From Prevotellaceae bacterium KH2P17 (GTDB taxonomy: Bacteria > Bacteroidota > Bacteroidia > Bacteroidales > Bacteroidaceae), in the NCBI GenBank assembly GCA_900199655.1, contig FZRE01000015.1:30526-94525 (forward strand): 64,000 nucleotides of DNA, given 5' to 3'. A program made the translations under genes and the position numbers. Positions 9,099-17,643 of this stretch are shown in pieces. Below the pieces are notes generated by a model. That model was not told where the DNA came from, searched no databases, and was given only the letters and a program-made list of their open reading frames with translations. The stretch's first letter is position 1; the number at the start of each line of letters is the position of its first letter.

Positions 9099-10157
9099 CT
9101 ATTCCGTAATGATTTCCTGCACGCCTTCGCTTACCGGTCGTAGTTTGATGTGCGCGCAATACTTATCGTAAAGGGGCTTGAAGTACGGCTGCGGATGCTT
9201 TTCATAGGCGTCTTTCAGTTCAATACCAAAGGTCAGGAGGTCTTCCTTCGGCATGTTTTGACCCATCAAGTGCTGCAACATGCGGTAGCTCCACGGCTCG
9301 GGATAGGCCAGCAGCACCGGAATAAGATACGTGTCCGACAGCGCTGAAGGCTCTCCATCAATGGCTTCGCGGCATTGCTCCTGTACAAACCATGCGAACG
9401 ACTTATGGGGCCAGTTCTCAACAGCTGCCAACCCGGCTATCGTTTTGTCGTAACTCTCCGCCCGCATGGTTTTCAGCACCCGCTCTATAAGCGGTATATC
9501 CGCCGTGCGGTGGAATTTGGCAAGGGCTGCCACGGGGGCATAGTTCCCCTTTGCCACCTCCGTCCGCAGCTTGGAATAATAAACTTTACGGGGCCGGAGT
9601 GTGCCGAGAAACCAGGGATTTTGCAAGAGGTCGGCCTGCCGATTGGAAAAGAACTGCAGGCTGTCCAACTGGTTCTGCCACACCGCAGCTAAGGGAGGCT
9701 GGTCATGGTCCATTGAGTTAACGGCCTCAATGGCCTCTACAAACGGGGCATCGTACACGATGCAGCCCGACTGGAGTGTGACTTTGACGCTGTCGTTGAT
9801 GTGTTCTTGGTAGAAGTGCACGGCCTTTTGGCCCGACTTACGCCGCAGTTGGCGATACGCACACAGCCGTACAACGAGCGAGCTGTCGGTGCCGGCGAGC
9901 CAGTAGAGCACCTCGGTGCCGGCATGTCGGCCCAACCGGTTGCACCACTCCCACTGTGGCTTCTCCGTGCCGGCCATGCCCACGCCTCTGGTAAGATAGA
10001 AGGTGGAATCCTGCCTGATGCTGTCAACCATCATTATGGTACTGTCGTTCATCTGCGGGCGGCTCTTCAGCACGTTGTCATGGCAGCCGGCGAACAATAA
10101 AAAGCACGTGGCAAGCAGCGCGAGTGCGCAAGCCGTCTTTCTCCGTTTATCCATCAT
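9099..10157 (-). CDS. Hypothetical lipoprotein
   Basis: The 352-residue protein has a signal peptide with lipobox (LLFAGC, Cys about 25), so it is a lipoprotein, probably on the outer membrane or in the periplasm. The body is largely helical and rich in Leu, Trp and charged residues. The stretch ALAKFHRTADIPLIERVLKTM recalls HEAT-like helical repeats, but this is not firm. A TATATTTG element (minus strand, 10182-10189) lies about 25 nt upstream of the start. Two adjacent Met codons can serve as start. It is alone in its transcript and I recognise no catalytic motif. Confidence 0.6.
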   Translation of the reverse strand: MMDKRRKTACALALLATCFLLFAGCHDNVLKSRPQMNDSTIMMVDSIRQDSTFYLTRGVGMAGTEKPQWEWCNRLGRHAGTEVLYWLAGTDSSLVVRLCAYRQLRRKSGQKAVHFYQEHINDSVKVTLQSGCIVYDAPFVEAIEAVNSMDHDQPPLAAVWQNQLDSLQFFSNRQADLLQNPWFLGTLRPRKVYYSKLRTEVAKGNYAPVAALAKFHRTADIPLIERVLKTMRAESYDKTIAGLAAVENWPHKSFAWFVQEQCREAIDGEPSALSDTYLIPVLLAYPEPWSYRMLQHLMGQNMPKEDLLTFGIELKDAYEKHPQPYFKPLYDKYCAHIKLRPVSEGVQEIITE

Positions 10158-10340
10158 CGCATGTGTTTGGTATTACTTTGGCAAATATACAAAATAATCT
10201 CACACTCGCAATACAAAGGAGCAGGAAAAACGAATGCCGGTTTCAACAACGGCAGCTGCTACCCCCGGCACATCCTCTCCGGATGCTCAAGCCCGCTGAA
10301 ACGGCTGTATTACGATACGCCGGGGCTCGATTTGCGGGCT
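10158..10340. other. Intergenic gap, no gene seen
   Basis: It holds the promoter element of the lipoprotein gene and the region after the DUF4143 stop. No hairpin with a T-run or RNA gene was recognised. Confidence 0.5.
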
Positions 10341-11621
10341 TTAGTCTTTCAGGCAACCTATCGGCACTACATATACACCATCCGTACGCCTGTAGGCATA
10401 AGCGCCCACTCCTGTGAGAACCATCATAAAGGCGGGTGCTTTCATTCTTGTAGTATCAATCTTCTCGCTTAATGCAATCAGGTTCTTTGCTCCTTCGTCA
10501 ATCAGTTTATCGCCGCCCAACTTAATTTCTATCAAGCCATAAGACCCGTTGCGCAGATGGATAACGGCATCACACTCCAATCCGTTTTTGTCTCTGAAAT
10601 GGTAAACTCTTCCGTCTAAAGCGTCTGCGTAGACACGGAGATCGCGAATGCACATGGTCTCGAAAAACAGCCCAAAGGTATTCAAATCGTTTATCAGGTC
10701 ATCAGGACCAAGGCCCAAGGCCGCACATGCAACAGACGAGTCAACGAAGTAACGGGTGTCCGAAGTCCTGATAGCCGTCTTGCTCCGCAGGTTCGGGTTC
10801 CACGCCGGCATGTCTTCAATGACAAAAATCTTCTTCAGGGCATTCAGATAAGAAGCAAGTGTGGCAGAACTCATTTCCTCCGTGTCATTAACTACTATGT
10901 CATCCAGTATTGTCTGCATGCTGGCTTGCGTCCCCTGGTGCCTGGCATAGGAGCGCATCAGGCGTTTGGCGCGTTCTTCATCACGCCGAACATCATCCAC
11001 CCTTGATATGTCGGACCGGGTAATTGCTTCATAGTATTCTGCTGCCTGCGTAAGAGCAGCCTTTTCGGTCTTTGCCCACAGCGAGTTAGGCCATCCTCCT
11101 CTGCACACCAGGAACGCCAAACGTTCCATCGTGAGGTTGGCAGAACTGCCTATCTGTTCTGGCGACCTGAAGACTTCCGACAGGCTGATGCCGCCGTTGG
11201 AGTCGCCCGTTTCCCACAGACTCATTGGCCGCATGGTCAGCCACCCGTAGCGACCGGTGCCGGTGTGGTGTATGTCTTTCGTTTCAGGTGGAACGGCCGA
11301 ACCTGTCAAAATATACTGACCGACTTCGTTGCGATGGTCAACCTCGAACCTGATGGCATCCCAGAACCTGGGTACTACCTGCCACTCGTCTATCAGTCTG
11401 GGTGTTGTGCCCTGCAAAAGGAAACGAATATTGGTTTGTGCCATTTGCAGATATTGTTCAGAACGTTCCGGGTCGTCCATGTAGAGCACACTCTTTGCCT
11501 GTTGTTCTGCCGTGGTTGTCTTGCCACATCCTTTGGGTCCTTCTATCAGAACCGCTCCCATTGCATCCAACTTGTCCATAAGCAATCGGTCTGCAATGCG
11601 TTTCCTATATACCTTTTCCAT
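10341..11621 (-). CDS. AAA+ ATPase with C-terminal DUF4143 domain
   Basis: A 426-residue member of the AAA_14/DUF4143 group, which is common in Bacteroidetes and of unproven function. The P-loop is GPKGCGKTT (28-36), followed by VLYMDDPE. The Walker B region reads RLIDEWQ, and a sensor-like Asn/Arg region contains YILTGSA. The C-terminal part has VDSSVACAALGL and ECDAVIHL...LIEIKLGG. The latter resembles a PD-(D/E)xK nuclease-like core (D, then E-x-K). The gene has a consensus promoter and three 23-bp direct repeats behind it. Its composition is a little more AT-rich than its neighbours. These genes often sit as solitary mobile cassettes and may be toxin or defence related, which is inference. 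Confidence 0.85.
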   Translation of the reverse strand: MEKVYRKRIADRLLMDKLDAMGAVLIEGPKGCGKTTTAEQQAKSVLYMDDPERSEQYLQMAQTNIRFLLQGTTPRLIDEWQVVPRFWDAIRFEVDHRNEVGQYILTGSAVPPETKDIHHTGTGRYGWLTMRPMSLWETGDSNGGISLSEVFRSPEQIGSSANLTMERLAFLVCRGGWPNSLWAKTEKAALTQAAEYYEAITRSDISRVDDVRRDEERAKRLMRSYARHQGTQASMQTILDDIVVNDTEEMSSATLASYLNALKKIFVIEDMPAWNPNLRSKTAIRTSDTRYFVDSSVACAALGLGPDDLINDLNTFGLFFETMCIRDLRVYADALDGRVYHFRDKNGLECDAVIHLRNGSYGLIEIKLGGDKLIDEGAKNLIALSEKIDTTRMKAPAFMMVLTGVGAYAYRRTDGVYVVPIGCLKD

Positions 11622-11648
11622 GTTTTCTCAGAATAAAAGAATATGCAG

Positions 11649-11680
11649 CAAAGATAACAAAATAACCTTATCAACGCAAA
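11649..11680 (-). promoter_or_regulatory. Promoter of the AAA/DUF4143 gene
   Basis: Read on the minus strand, TTTG (11677-11680), 20 bp, then TATCTTTG (11649-11656) match the Bacteroidetes consensus. They place the transcript start about 25 nt before the ATG. Confidence 0.7.
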
Positions 11681-11694
11681 TTATCAGCCATCTA

Positions 11695-11763
11695 TTTAGC
11701 AATTTGGCCAACTTTCGTTTAGCAGTTTGGCTAACTTTTAGTTTGTAGTTTGGCCAAAATTCA
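11695..11763. repeat. Three tandem 23-bp repeats behind the DUF4143 promoter
   Basis: Units at 11695-11717, 11718-11740 and 11741-11763 repeat with an exact 23-bp period. Each is centred on AGTTTGGCCAA or a close variant; the palindrome TTTGGCCAAA is complete in the third. The array lies directly upstream of the -33 element, in the usual position of an activator or repressor array. Confidence 0.7.
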
Positions 11764-11870
11764 CCTTAAAAATTGTGCTGTAACAACCCTGGTTGTCAGG
11801 AATGTGGGGGCTGCTTGGTGGGTTCATTTGGCTCCGTCGCCCTTTGCAGCCCCACCCGCTGTAAACAGCG

Positions 11871-11960
11871 CTCCGCACGGAGCTATGGTTCGAGGCCCTT
11901 GAAGGATACGTTCAATGGGCTTGAAGGTATCGGTCAAGGGGCTTGAAAGGCAGCTTCGGT
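11871..11960. repeat. TTCAAG/CTTGAA-type intergenic repeat, copy 1
   Basis: A series of CTTGAAGG and TTCAA/TCAAGG words follows GGAGCTATGGTTCGAG. This is the same vocabulary as the perfect hairpin copy at 27873-27951. Non-coding. Confidence 0.6.
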
Positions 11961-12100
11961 AAAGCTGTTATGTAAGTATCTGATAATGAGAGGGATGTAA
12001 TGGCGGGCCTGCTGGGCTGAAAGGGAGTGACTAAAACGGGTTCGACAAGCCTCCGGAAAGCCACTCTGATGGTGCAAAAGCAAGGAAACCGTTGCTGCAA

Positions 12101-12285
12101 TCATCCCCTCCTAACCTCCCCTTTCTAAGGGGAGGAACCGCTGCTGTGTGCGTTTAAAGACAGAGTAACAGAGTAATCTTTCGGCTGCTGCAGGTTTGCT
12201 GCTTCATAGAAAAAGGTAAACAACGCTTGGAGAAAGGTCAAACCGGTATCCTCCCCTTAGAAAGGGGAGGCGGAGGAGGGGATGA
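12101..12285. mobile_element. MITE-like element, copy 1 (185 bp)
   Basis: The element opens with TCATCCCCTCC and closes with GGAGGGGATGA, an inverted terminal repeat. Each end also contains its own CCTCCCC/GGGGAGG hairpin. The interior (about 120 bp) has no coding frame. A second copy of identical length lies 286 bp further on. The structure fits a non-autonomous miniature element, though no transposase of matching type is in the window. Confidence 0.6.
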
Positions 12286-12386
12286 CTTGATGGCATGAAA
12301 TAGCGATGCTGCTTAAGAAATCATCCCCTCTTTCATTGTGAATTGTGAATTATGAATTGTGAATTAGGAGCTTGCTGCTTGCAAAA

Positions 12387-12571
12387 TCATCCCCTCCTAA
12401 CCTCCCCTTTCTAAGGGGAGGAACCGTAGCTGCTTGCATCTAAAGACAGAGTAACAGAGTAATCTTTCGGCTGTTGCAGGTTTGCTGCTTCATAGAAAAA
12501 GATAAACAACGCTTGGAGAAAGGTCAAACCGGTATCCTCCCCTTGGAAAGGGGAGGCGGAGGAGGGGATGA
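12387..12571. mobile_element. MITE-like element, copy 2 (185 bp)
   Basis: Same length and termini as copy 1, and nearly identical inside (shared CAGAGTAACAGAGTAATC and GGTTTGCTGCTTCATAGAAA), with a few substitutions. The spacer between the copies holds a partial terminus (ATCATCCCCTC) and a short GTGAATT/ATGAATT run. Confidence 0.6.
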
Positions 12572-12661
12572 TTTGATGACACGGCGGAGAGAAATAATGC
12601 TGCCGGCTGCATGCCGTTTCGGCTAAAAGCGCTATCTTTGCATGAACAACTGATAACGAGC

Positions 12662-13657
12662 ATGCAAAATCCTTACCTCAAGCAATACCCTGACCTCATG
12701 CAGGGCAAGAAGATACTCTACATCCACGGCTTCGGCTCCTCGGCCCAGTCGGGCACCGTAAAGCTCATTCAAACGGTGCTGCCCTCGGCCGATGTCATGG
12801 CCTACGACCTGCCCCTGCATCCCGAAGAGGCCCTGGCGCTGCTGCGCCGGGTGTGCAGCGAACGGCAGCCCGACCTCATCCTGGGCACCTCGATGGGCGG
12901 TATGTACGCCGAGATGATGTACGGCTACGACCGTATCTGCGTGAACCCGGCCTTTGAAATGGGCGAAACCATGCACAGCCACGACATGATGGGGCGCCAA
13001 ACATACCAGAACCCGCGGCAGGACGGAGTACAGGAGTTCTTCGTAGACAAGCCGCTCGTAAAGGAGTACAAGGCCATTACGGAACAGTGCTTCGGCGGTG
13101 TGACGGCCGAAGAGCAGACCCGCTGCTACGGTCTTTTTGGCGATGAGGACGACGTGGTGAACACTTTCGACCTCTTCCGGGCACACTACACGCAGGCCAT
13201 ACGCTTCCACGGAGGCCACCGGCTGGACGACCGCTCCTTCATGCACGGCGTGCTGCCCGTAGTGAGATGGATTGACGACCGCCAGCAAAGGCGCGAACGG
13301 CCCATCGTGTACATCGACTTCAGCACCCTGCACGATGGATACATGAAGCCGCGCTCCAGCATGGCCAAGGCCTACGCCATGCTCTGCGAGCGCTACCAGG
13401 TGTACGTCGTGGCCCCTGCTCCTGCCAACGAGCCGGCGCAAATGGCTGCTGTGCAGGCCTGGGTGGAGCAGTATCTCAGCACGCCGGCTTACGACCGCGT
13501 TATCTACACCAACCGCAAGGCGCTGCTCTACGGCGATTATCTCGTCGATACTGCACCCGATGACGACGCCATGGCCACAACTATCGCCTTCGGGAGCGAT
13601 GAGTTCAAGACCTGGGAAGAGGTCATCACGTACTTTAAAAGGTTAGGAGGACAGTAG
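12662..13657 (+). CDS. YqiA-like esterase fused to a HAD-type nucleotidase-like domain
   Basis: Residues 1-205 are a small alpha/beta hydrolase of the YqiA/UPF0227 kind: oxyanion motif YIHGFGSS (20-27), nucleophile elbow GTSMGG (Ser77), acid near GDEDD (160-164), and His186 in GGHRLDD. Residues 213-331 resemble the 5'(3')-deoxyribonucleotidase HAD family, with YIDFSTLHDG, GDYLVDT and FKTWEEVITYF. The HAD motif I is D-F-S rather than D-x-D, so this half may be non-catalytic. A TATCTTTG element at 12633-12640 would start the RNA about 20 nt before this ATG. An upstream in-frame Met at 12611 lies before that start and was rejected. Confidence 0.75.
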   Translation: MQNPYLKQYPDLMQGKKILYIHGFGSSAQSGTVKLIQTVLPSADVMAYDLPLHPEEALALLRRVCSERQPDLILGTSMGGMYAEMMYGYDRICVNPAFEMGETMHSHDMMGRQTYQNPRQDGVQEFFVDKPLVKEYKAITEQCFGGVTAEEQTRCYGLFGDEDDVVNTFDLFRAHYTQAIRFHGGHRLDDRSFMHGVLPVVRWIDDRQQRRERPIVYIDFSTLHDGYMKPRSSMAKAYAMLCERYQVYVVAPAPANEPAQMAAVQAWVEQYLSTPAYDRVIYTNRKALLYGDYLVDTAPDDDAMATTIAFGSDEFKTWEEVITYFKRLGGQ

Positions 13658-13668
13658 CTGCTTTGCTC

Positions 13669-13998
13669 TAATTGATAATTTATAATGGATAATTGATAAT
13701 TATGATTAGTCTTAATTGAGAATGGAGAACTGGGTAATTGAGAATGGAGAACTGGGTAATTGAGAATTGAGAATGGACAATTGAGAATTATGATTCGTTT
13801 TGTGGACAGGCTCTTCTGCCTGATTTCGCGCTGCGCTACGCCCTGTTTTCTTCCTTTATTCATACGGATTAAAATTGCCTGTTATCAATCATCAAATGTC
13901 CATTCGGACCAATCATAATTATCCATTGTCCATTATCAATTCTCAATTCGGACTAATCATAATTCTCAATTATCCATTATCAATTATCAATTAATTAA
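13669..13998. repeat. AT-rich low-complexity repeat tract
   Basis: Dozens of short words such as AATTGATAAT, AATTGAGAATGG, ATGGACAATTG and ATTATGATTAGT occur here, first in one orientation and then, after about 13860, as their complements (ATTATCCATTGTCC, CAATTCTCAATT). The two halves could pair over a long distance. The same vocabulary recurs at 42872-43185. No gene is seen. Confidence 0.7.
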
Positions 13999-14005
13999 CT
14001 GTGCT

Positions 14006-14036
14006 TTTGTTGAATCAATAAAATTGATTACTTTTG
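14006..14036 (+). promoter_or_regulatory. Promoter of the phosphotransferase gene
   Basis: TTTG (14006-14009), a 19-bp spacer and TACTTTTG (14029-14036) match the Bacteroidetes consensus. The transcript start is about 15 nt before the ATG. Confidence 0.75.
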
Positions 14037-14057
14037 CCACATCAAATTCATGAAGAC

Positions 14058-15149
14058 ATGCAACAAGAAAAGTTCAACAACATCGTCTCCCGTTTCCTCA
14101 CAGAGGGGACAGTGGAAAGCGTGGAGCCGTTAGGAAACGGACTCATCAACGACACCTACCGCGTGACAACTACCGAGCCCGACGCGCCCGACTATGTCCT
14201 GCAGCGCATCAACAACGCCATCTTTACCGATGTTGACCTGCTGCAGCACAACATCGAGGCCGTTACAAGCCACATTCGCCGCAAGTTGGAGGCTGCCGGA
14301 ACGGCCGACATAGACCGCCGCGTGCTGCGCTTTGTGCCCACGGGCGAGGGCAAAACCTACTTCAAGGATGCCGACGGCACCTACTGGCGGCTGTCGGTGT
14401 TCATCCCGAGGGCCCACACCTACGAGACCGTAAACCCGCAGTATTCCTACGATGCGGGCAAGGCATTCGGCCAGTTCGAGGCTATGCTCGTCGACATTCC
14501 CGACAAGCTGGGCGAAACAATACCCGACTTCCACAACATGGAGCTGCGCATGCGCCAGCTCAGAGAGGCCGTGGCAGCCGACCCCTTGGGCCGGGCGGCC
14601 GAGGTGCAGGAGTACATCGACGGCATTGAACGCCACGCCGAGCGCATGTGCAAGGCCGAACGCATGTTCCGCGAAGGCACGCTTCCCAAGCGCATCTGCC
14701 ACTGCGATACGAAAGTAAACAACCTGATGTACGACGAAGACGGCACCGCCCTCTGCGTCATCGACCTCGATACAACCATGCCGAGCTTTGTTTTCTCCGA
14801 CTTCGGCGACTTCCTCCGCACGGCCGGAAGCACCCTTCCGGAAGACGACCCGGATACAGAGCGCGTGGACTTCCGCATGGACATCTTCCGTGCTTTTGCC
14901 CGCGGGTACATGGAGTCGGCACGTGCATTCCTCACGCCCGTGGAGACCGAGAACCTGCCTTATGCCGCCGAGCTGTTCCCCTTCATGCAGTGCGTGCGCT
15001 TCCTGGCCGACTACATCAACGGCGACACCTATTACAAGATTAAGTATCCGGAGCATAATCTCGTCAGAACCCGCAACCAGTACCGCCTCTTTGAGCGCGT
15101 TTGCTCGTACGAGAAGGAAATGGCAGAGTTCATCGAGAGCTGCAAGTAA
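14058..15149 (+). CDS. APH-family phosphotransferase, probable sugar or N-acetylhexosamine kinase
   Basis: A 363-residue small-molecule kinase of the aminoglycoside-phosphotransferase fold. The nucleotide loop is LGNGLINDTYRV. The catalytic loop is ICHCDTKVNNLMYD (Brenner-type HxDxxxxN). The metal site is VIDLDTTMPSFVFSDFGD. The length and the loop composition resemble N-acetylhexosamine 1-kinases and related sugar kinases of gut bacteria rather than drug-resistance enzymes. The start is chosen from the promoter position; a TTG start upstream would overlap the promoter. The CBM9-like gene follows 12 nt after the stop, so the two are probably co-transcribed. Confidence 0.8.
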   Translation: MQQEKFNNIVSRFLTEGTVESVEPLGNGLINDTYRVTTTEPDAPDYVLQRINNAIFTDVDLLQHNIEAVTSHIRRKLEAAGTADIDRRVLRFVPTGEGKTYFKDADGTYWRLSVFIPRAHTYETVNPQYSYDAGKAFGQFEAMLVDIPDKLGETIPDFHNMELRMRQLREAVAADPLGRAAEVQEYIDGIERHAERMCKAERMFREGTLPKRICHCDTKVNNLMYDEDGTALCVIDLDTTMPSFVFSDFGDFLRTAGSTLPEDDPDTERVDFRMDIFRAFARGYMESARAFLTPVETENLPYAAELFPFMQCVRFLADYINGDTYYKIKYPEHNLVRTRNQYRLFERVCSYEKEMAEFIESCK

Positions 15150-15161
15150 GAGCTTGAAGAC

Positions 15162-15815
15162 ATGAAGACGTTATCCGTTCGCAAAATAGCAGCGGCCCCG
15201 AAAGAGGCTGCCGAGGTGCCTGCCCTGCTCGACCGCGATGGCGTGGAGTGGCAACCCATAGACTGCGTGAACTGGCCCGAGGCCTATCCCTACGCCCCTC
15301 GGGTGGCTTTCCGCATGGCTCACACGGGCCCGCTGCTGCTTATCCACTACCGTGTCAGGGAATACAGCGTGGCTGCTGTGGCCCCTCACGACTGCGGCCG
15401 CGTATGGGAAGACTCCTGCTGCGAGTTCTTCTCCGTCCCTGCTGCCGACGGTTACTATTACAATATGGAGTGTAACTGCGCCGGAACGCTGCTTGTTGCG
15501 GCCGGCACCGGGCGCGAGGGGCGCGAGCATGCGCCGCAGCCGGTGCTCGAGAGGGTGCTGCGCTGGTCGTCGTTAGGCCGCCGGCCGTTCGCCGAACGCA
15601 TAGGAGAAGTGGAATGGGAGCTGGCACTCGTTGTTCCTGCTGCCACCTACTTCAGGCACAGCATCACGGCTTTCGACGGCCTCACCATGCGGGCCAACTT
15701 CTACAAGTGCGGCGACAAGCTGAGCCGACCGCACTTCCTGTCGTGGAATCCCATTGCCGTCGGCAAGCCCGATTTCCACCGGCCGGACTTCTTCGGGACC
15801 TTGGTATTTGCGTAA
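15162..15815 (+). CDS. CBM9-like (DOMON-type) domain protein
   Basis: The 217-residue protein has the layout of the carbohydrate-binding family 9-like domain: PRVAFRMAHTGPLLLIHYRV, then DCGRVWEDSCCEFF, a YYNMECNCAGTLL strand, and the closing FYKCGDKLSRPHFLSWNPI with a PDFHRPDFFGTL end. I know this combination from Bacteroidetes CBM9-like hypothetical proteins. No signal peptide is seen, so it is probably cytoplasmic. It is likely co-transcribed with the preceding sugar-kinase-like gene, which hints at a role in handling sugars. Ligand and activity are unknown. It ends about 40 nt from a convergent regulator gene. Confidence 0.7.
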   Translation: MKTLSVRKIAAAPKEAAEVPALLDRDGVEWQPIDCVNWPEAYPYAPRVAFRMAHTGPLLLIHYRVREYSVAAVAPHDCGRVWEDSCCEFFSVPAADGYYYNMECNCAGTLLVAAGTGREGREHAPQPVLERVLRWSSLGRRPFAERIGEVEWELALVVPAATYFRHSITAFDGLTMRANFYKCGDKLSRPHFLSWNPIAVGKPDFHRPDFFGTLVFA

Positions 15816-15856
15816 TCCGGGCCCGGCAGGGCAGCTATTACGCCCTTTTCATCCAA

Positions 15857-16594
15857 CTACTCCACGCGGTCGGTCAGCTCATAGCAGCGTCCGCGGTCGG
15901 AGACTATTCGCAGGTTGCTGTTCTGTTCCACAACAGGCTTCAGCCTGCGAATAAGCGTATAGAGGGTTTCTGATGCGTCCGGCTTCTTCGGCCACAGTGC
16001 TTCGCAAATTTCCTTTTTGCCGAGCCGGTGTGCGGGAGCGGCGAAGAAGAGCTCCATGAGCTGCTGTTGCATGGGCGTGAAGGGAATGAGCGCGTGGTCG
16101 GCATCGTAGAAGCGATGCTCGGTCCGGACGTAAACCATCCGCCCGAAGACGGCTGCCGGCATGGCATGTTTCCTGAAGTAGCCCACGGAGAGCACTGCCC
16201 ACAGCGCCGCCAAGGCGCCCAGCGAGAGCGGTAACCGTTGGTCCGACATGCCCACAACGGCTGCAACGGAGCAGTTGGCGTAGCTCTGGAACGCCACCGC
16301 ACGGCGGCTTCTGCGCCACTGCATACGGCGGCTGCACAGAGCGCCTGCCTGGTTCTCCAAGGCGTAATACACGAAGGAGCGGTCGCGCAGTGCCGCTATG
16401 TTCAGGTTACTGCGGTAGGTGAGTATCGTGTCGGGCGTAATCCAGCTTTCCTGCTTGGCCGCGAGCGTGCGGGCCAAGGCCTGGTTCATGTCCTCCACAA
16501 TGTACGCTTGCATGCGGTGATAGCTGCCAACGCCCGTGACGACTGCACTGCACACGATGACCAAAAAGATGATAACAGCATGGTAAGGTTTCAT
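15857..16594 (-). CDS. Membrane-anchored winged-helix transcriptional regulator
   Basis: A 245-residue protein with two membrane segments (about 4-23 and 121-139). These enclose a periplasmic loop of about 95 residues with several Cys. A cytoplasmic C-terminal winged helix of the OmpR/PhoB type (about 170-241) follows: FTPMQQQLMELFF, KKEICEALWP, TLYTLIRRLKPVVE, and the wing LRIVSDRGRCYEL. There is no receiver or kinase domain, so it would sense outside signals directly, in the manner of ToxR/CadC but with the DNA-binding domain at the C-terminus. The start is the Met just before the first membrane helix. Targets are unknown; it stands alone, convergent to the CBM9-like gene. Confidence 0.75.
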   Translation of the reverse strand: MKPYHAVIIFLVIVCSAVVTGVGSYHRMQAYIVEDMNQALARTLAAKQESWITPDTILTYRSNLNIAALRDRSFVYYALENQAGALCSRRMQWRRSRRAVAFQSYANCSVAAVVGMSDQRLPLSLGALAALWAVLSVGYFRKHAMPAAVFGRMVYVRTEHRFYDADHALIPFTPMQQQLMELFFAAPAHRLGKKEICEALWPKKPDASETLYTLIRRLKPVVEQNSNLRIVSDRGRCYELTDRVE

Positions 16595-16797
16595 AATTAC
16601 ACGGTAAGATTGCAGGAGCAAAGATAGCAAAAATAGCTCATTCCGCCGCCTCTTCCGGCAAAATATTGCCTCAAAAGATGCAGCTTACCTTGTTACATGC
16701 CCGGCCGGTAACCTCCGCTCGGGAAAAGAAACGATGGAGGCGATGATTACCAGAGGGCTTGCTACCTGCATGCAGCGGTGCAGCAGGATACGAGGAG

Positions 16798-16867
16798 GAA
16801 CTTTCGACAGGTGTCAAAAGATTGTGCGACACCTGTCAAACGATTGTGCGACAAGTGTCGAAAGTTC
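16798..16867 (-). repeat. 70-bp palindromic intergenic element, copy A
   Basis: The ends are GAACTTTCGACA and TGTCGAAAGTTC. Inside are palindromes of the form GACAnnTGTC separated by CACAATC-like spacers. This copy is in the opposite orientation to the other three (its centre is the exact complement of copy B). It lies between two divergently transcribed genes, so it is unlikely to be a terminator. The rest of the 16595-17040 gap shows only a TATTTTTG promoter element at 17006-17013. Confidence 0.8.
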
Positions 16868-17040
16868 CCGAAGCACACATGCAAGAACCCCGCTTGCCCA
16901 CTACGCGACCCCGTGGAGGCAGCTGCAGGACGGCATCAGCAGAGGGATGAAACAAAAAAACGGGACGTTTAGGCTAAAAACATCTGATTTATGTGCAAGA
17001 TTTCTTATTTTTGCAGTTGAATGGTTAAATAACTTCGAAA

Positions 17041-17622
17041 ATGAGAAAAACGACTTTCTTTTATCTTCTTCTGTTCCTTACGAGCCTCGTAACGGCAGGA
17101 TGTGAGATAGCAGACAACGGCACCAGCTCCGACACAGAGTACCAGTCGCCCGGCCGGCAGGTCTATTCGGGTGTGTGGAAGCATGGCGACAAGACCATGG
17201 AAACAGCCTTGTGTACGTTCTTCAACAACCAGATAGCCTTCTCGTCGTTCAACACCCGGTTCCTCTTCGAGCAGGTGGGAACCGACAAGTTTCCCTACCC
17301 CATCGACCAATACGTGGGCTCCACCGTCACGCTGAACTGCATGCGGCAGGGCATATCGGATGCAAACGACTACTACACCATCAACGACACCGTGATAACT
17401 GTGGGCGGGTTTTACGACAACTCCACCCTGCCGGAGCTCACGACGGTGGCCGAGCCCCGTCTCGACCTCCATCTGCACGGCTCCGTGTTCTACGTCACAA
17501 GGAGCCCGGCCACGCTTACCGCCATCATCCGCATCAGCCAGATAGACTACAATCCCGATGGTAAAGCCGTGGAGAGCAGGAAGTTCAGCGAACCGATTGA
17601 AATGCAGTTTGTAGGCAAATAG
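17041..17622 (+). CDS. Hypothetical lipoprotein
   Basis: A 193-residue lipoprotein: signal peptide with lipobox LVTAGC (Cys21), then acidic residues, which in Bacteroidetes often go with export to the outer membrane. The body is predicted beta-rich and contains repeated Asn/Thr-rich strands; I do not recognise the family with certainty, though DUF4840-like or DUF5034-like proteins have similar layouts. It precedes the ECF sigma gene by 21 nt and is probably the first gene of that operon. It is then a candidate for a surface factor of the same system. Confidence 0.65.
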   Translation: MRKTTFFYLLLFLTSLVTAGCEIADNGTSSDTEYQSPGRQVYSGVWKHGDKTMETALCTFFNNQIAFSSFNTRFLFEQVGTDKFPYPIDQYVGSTVTLNCMRQGISDANDYYTINDTVITVGGFYDNSTLPELTTVAEPRLDLHLHGSVFYVTRSPATLTAIIRISQIDYNPDGKAVESRKFSEPIEMQFVGK

Positions 17623-17643
17623 CCGCGAGGCACGTTCGTAGAC

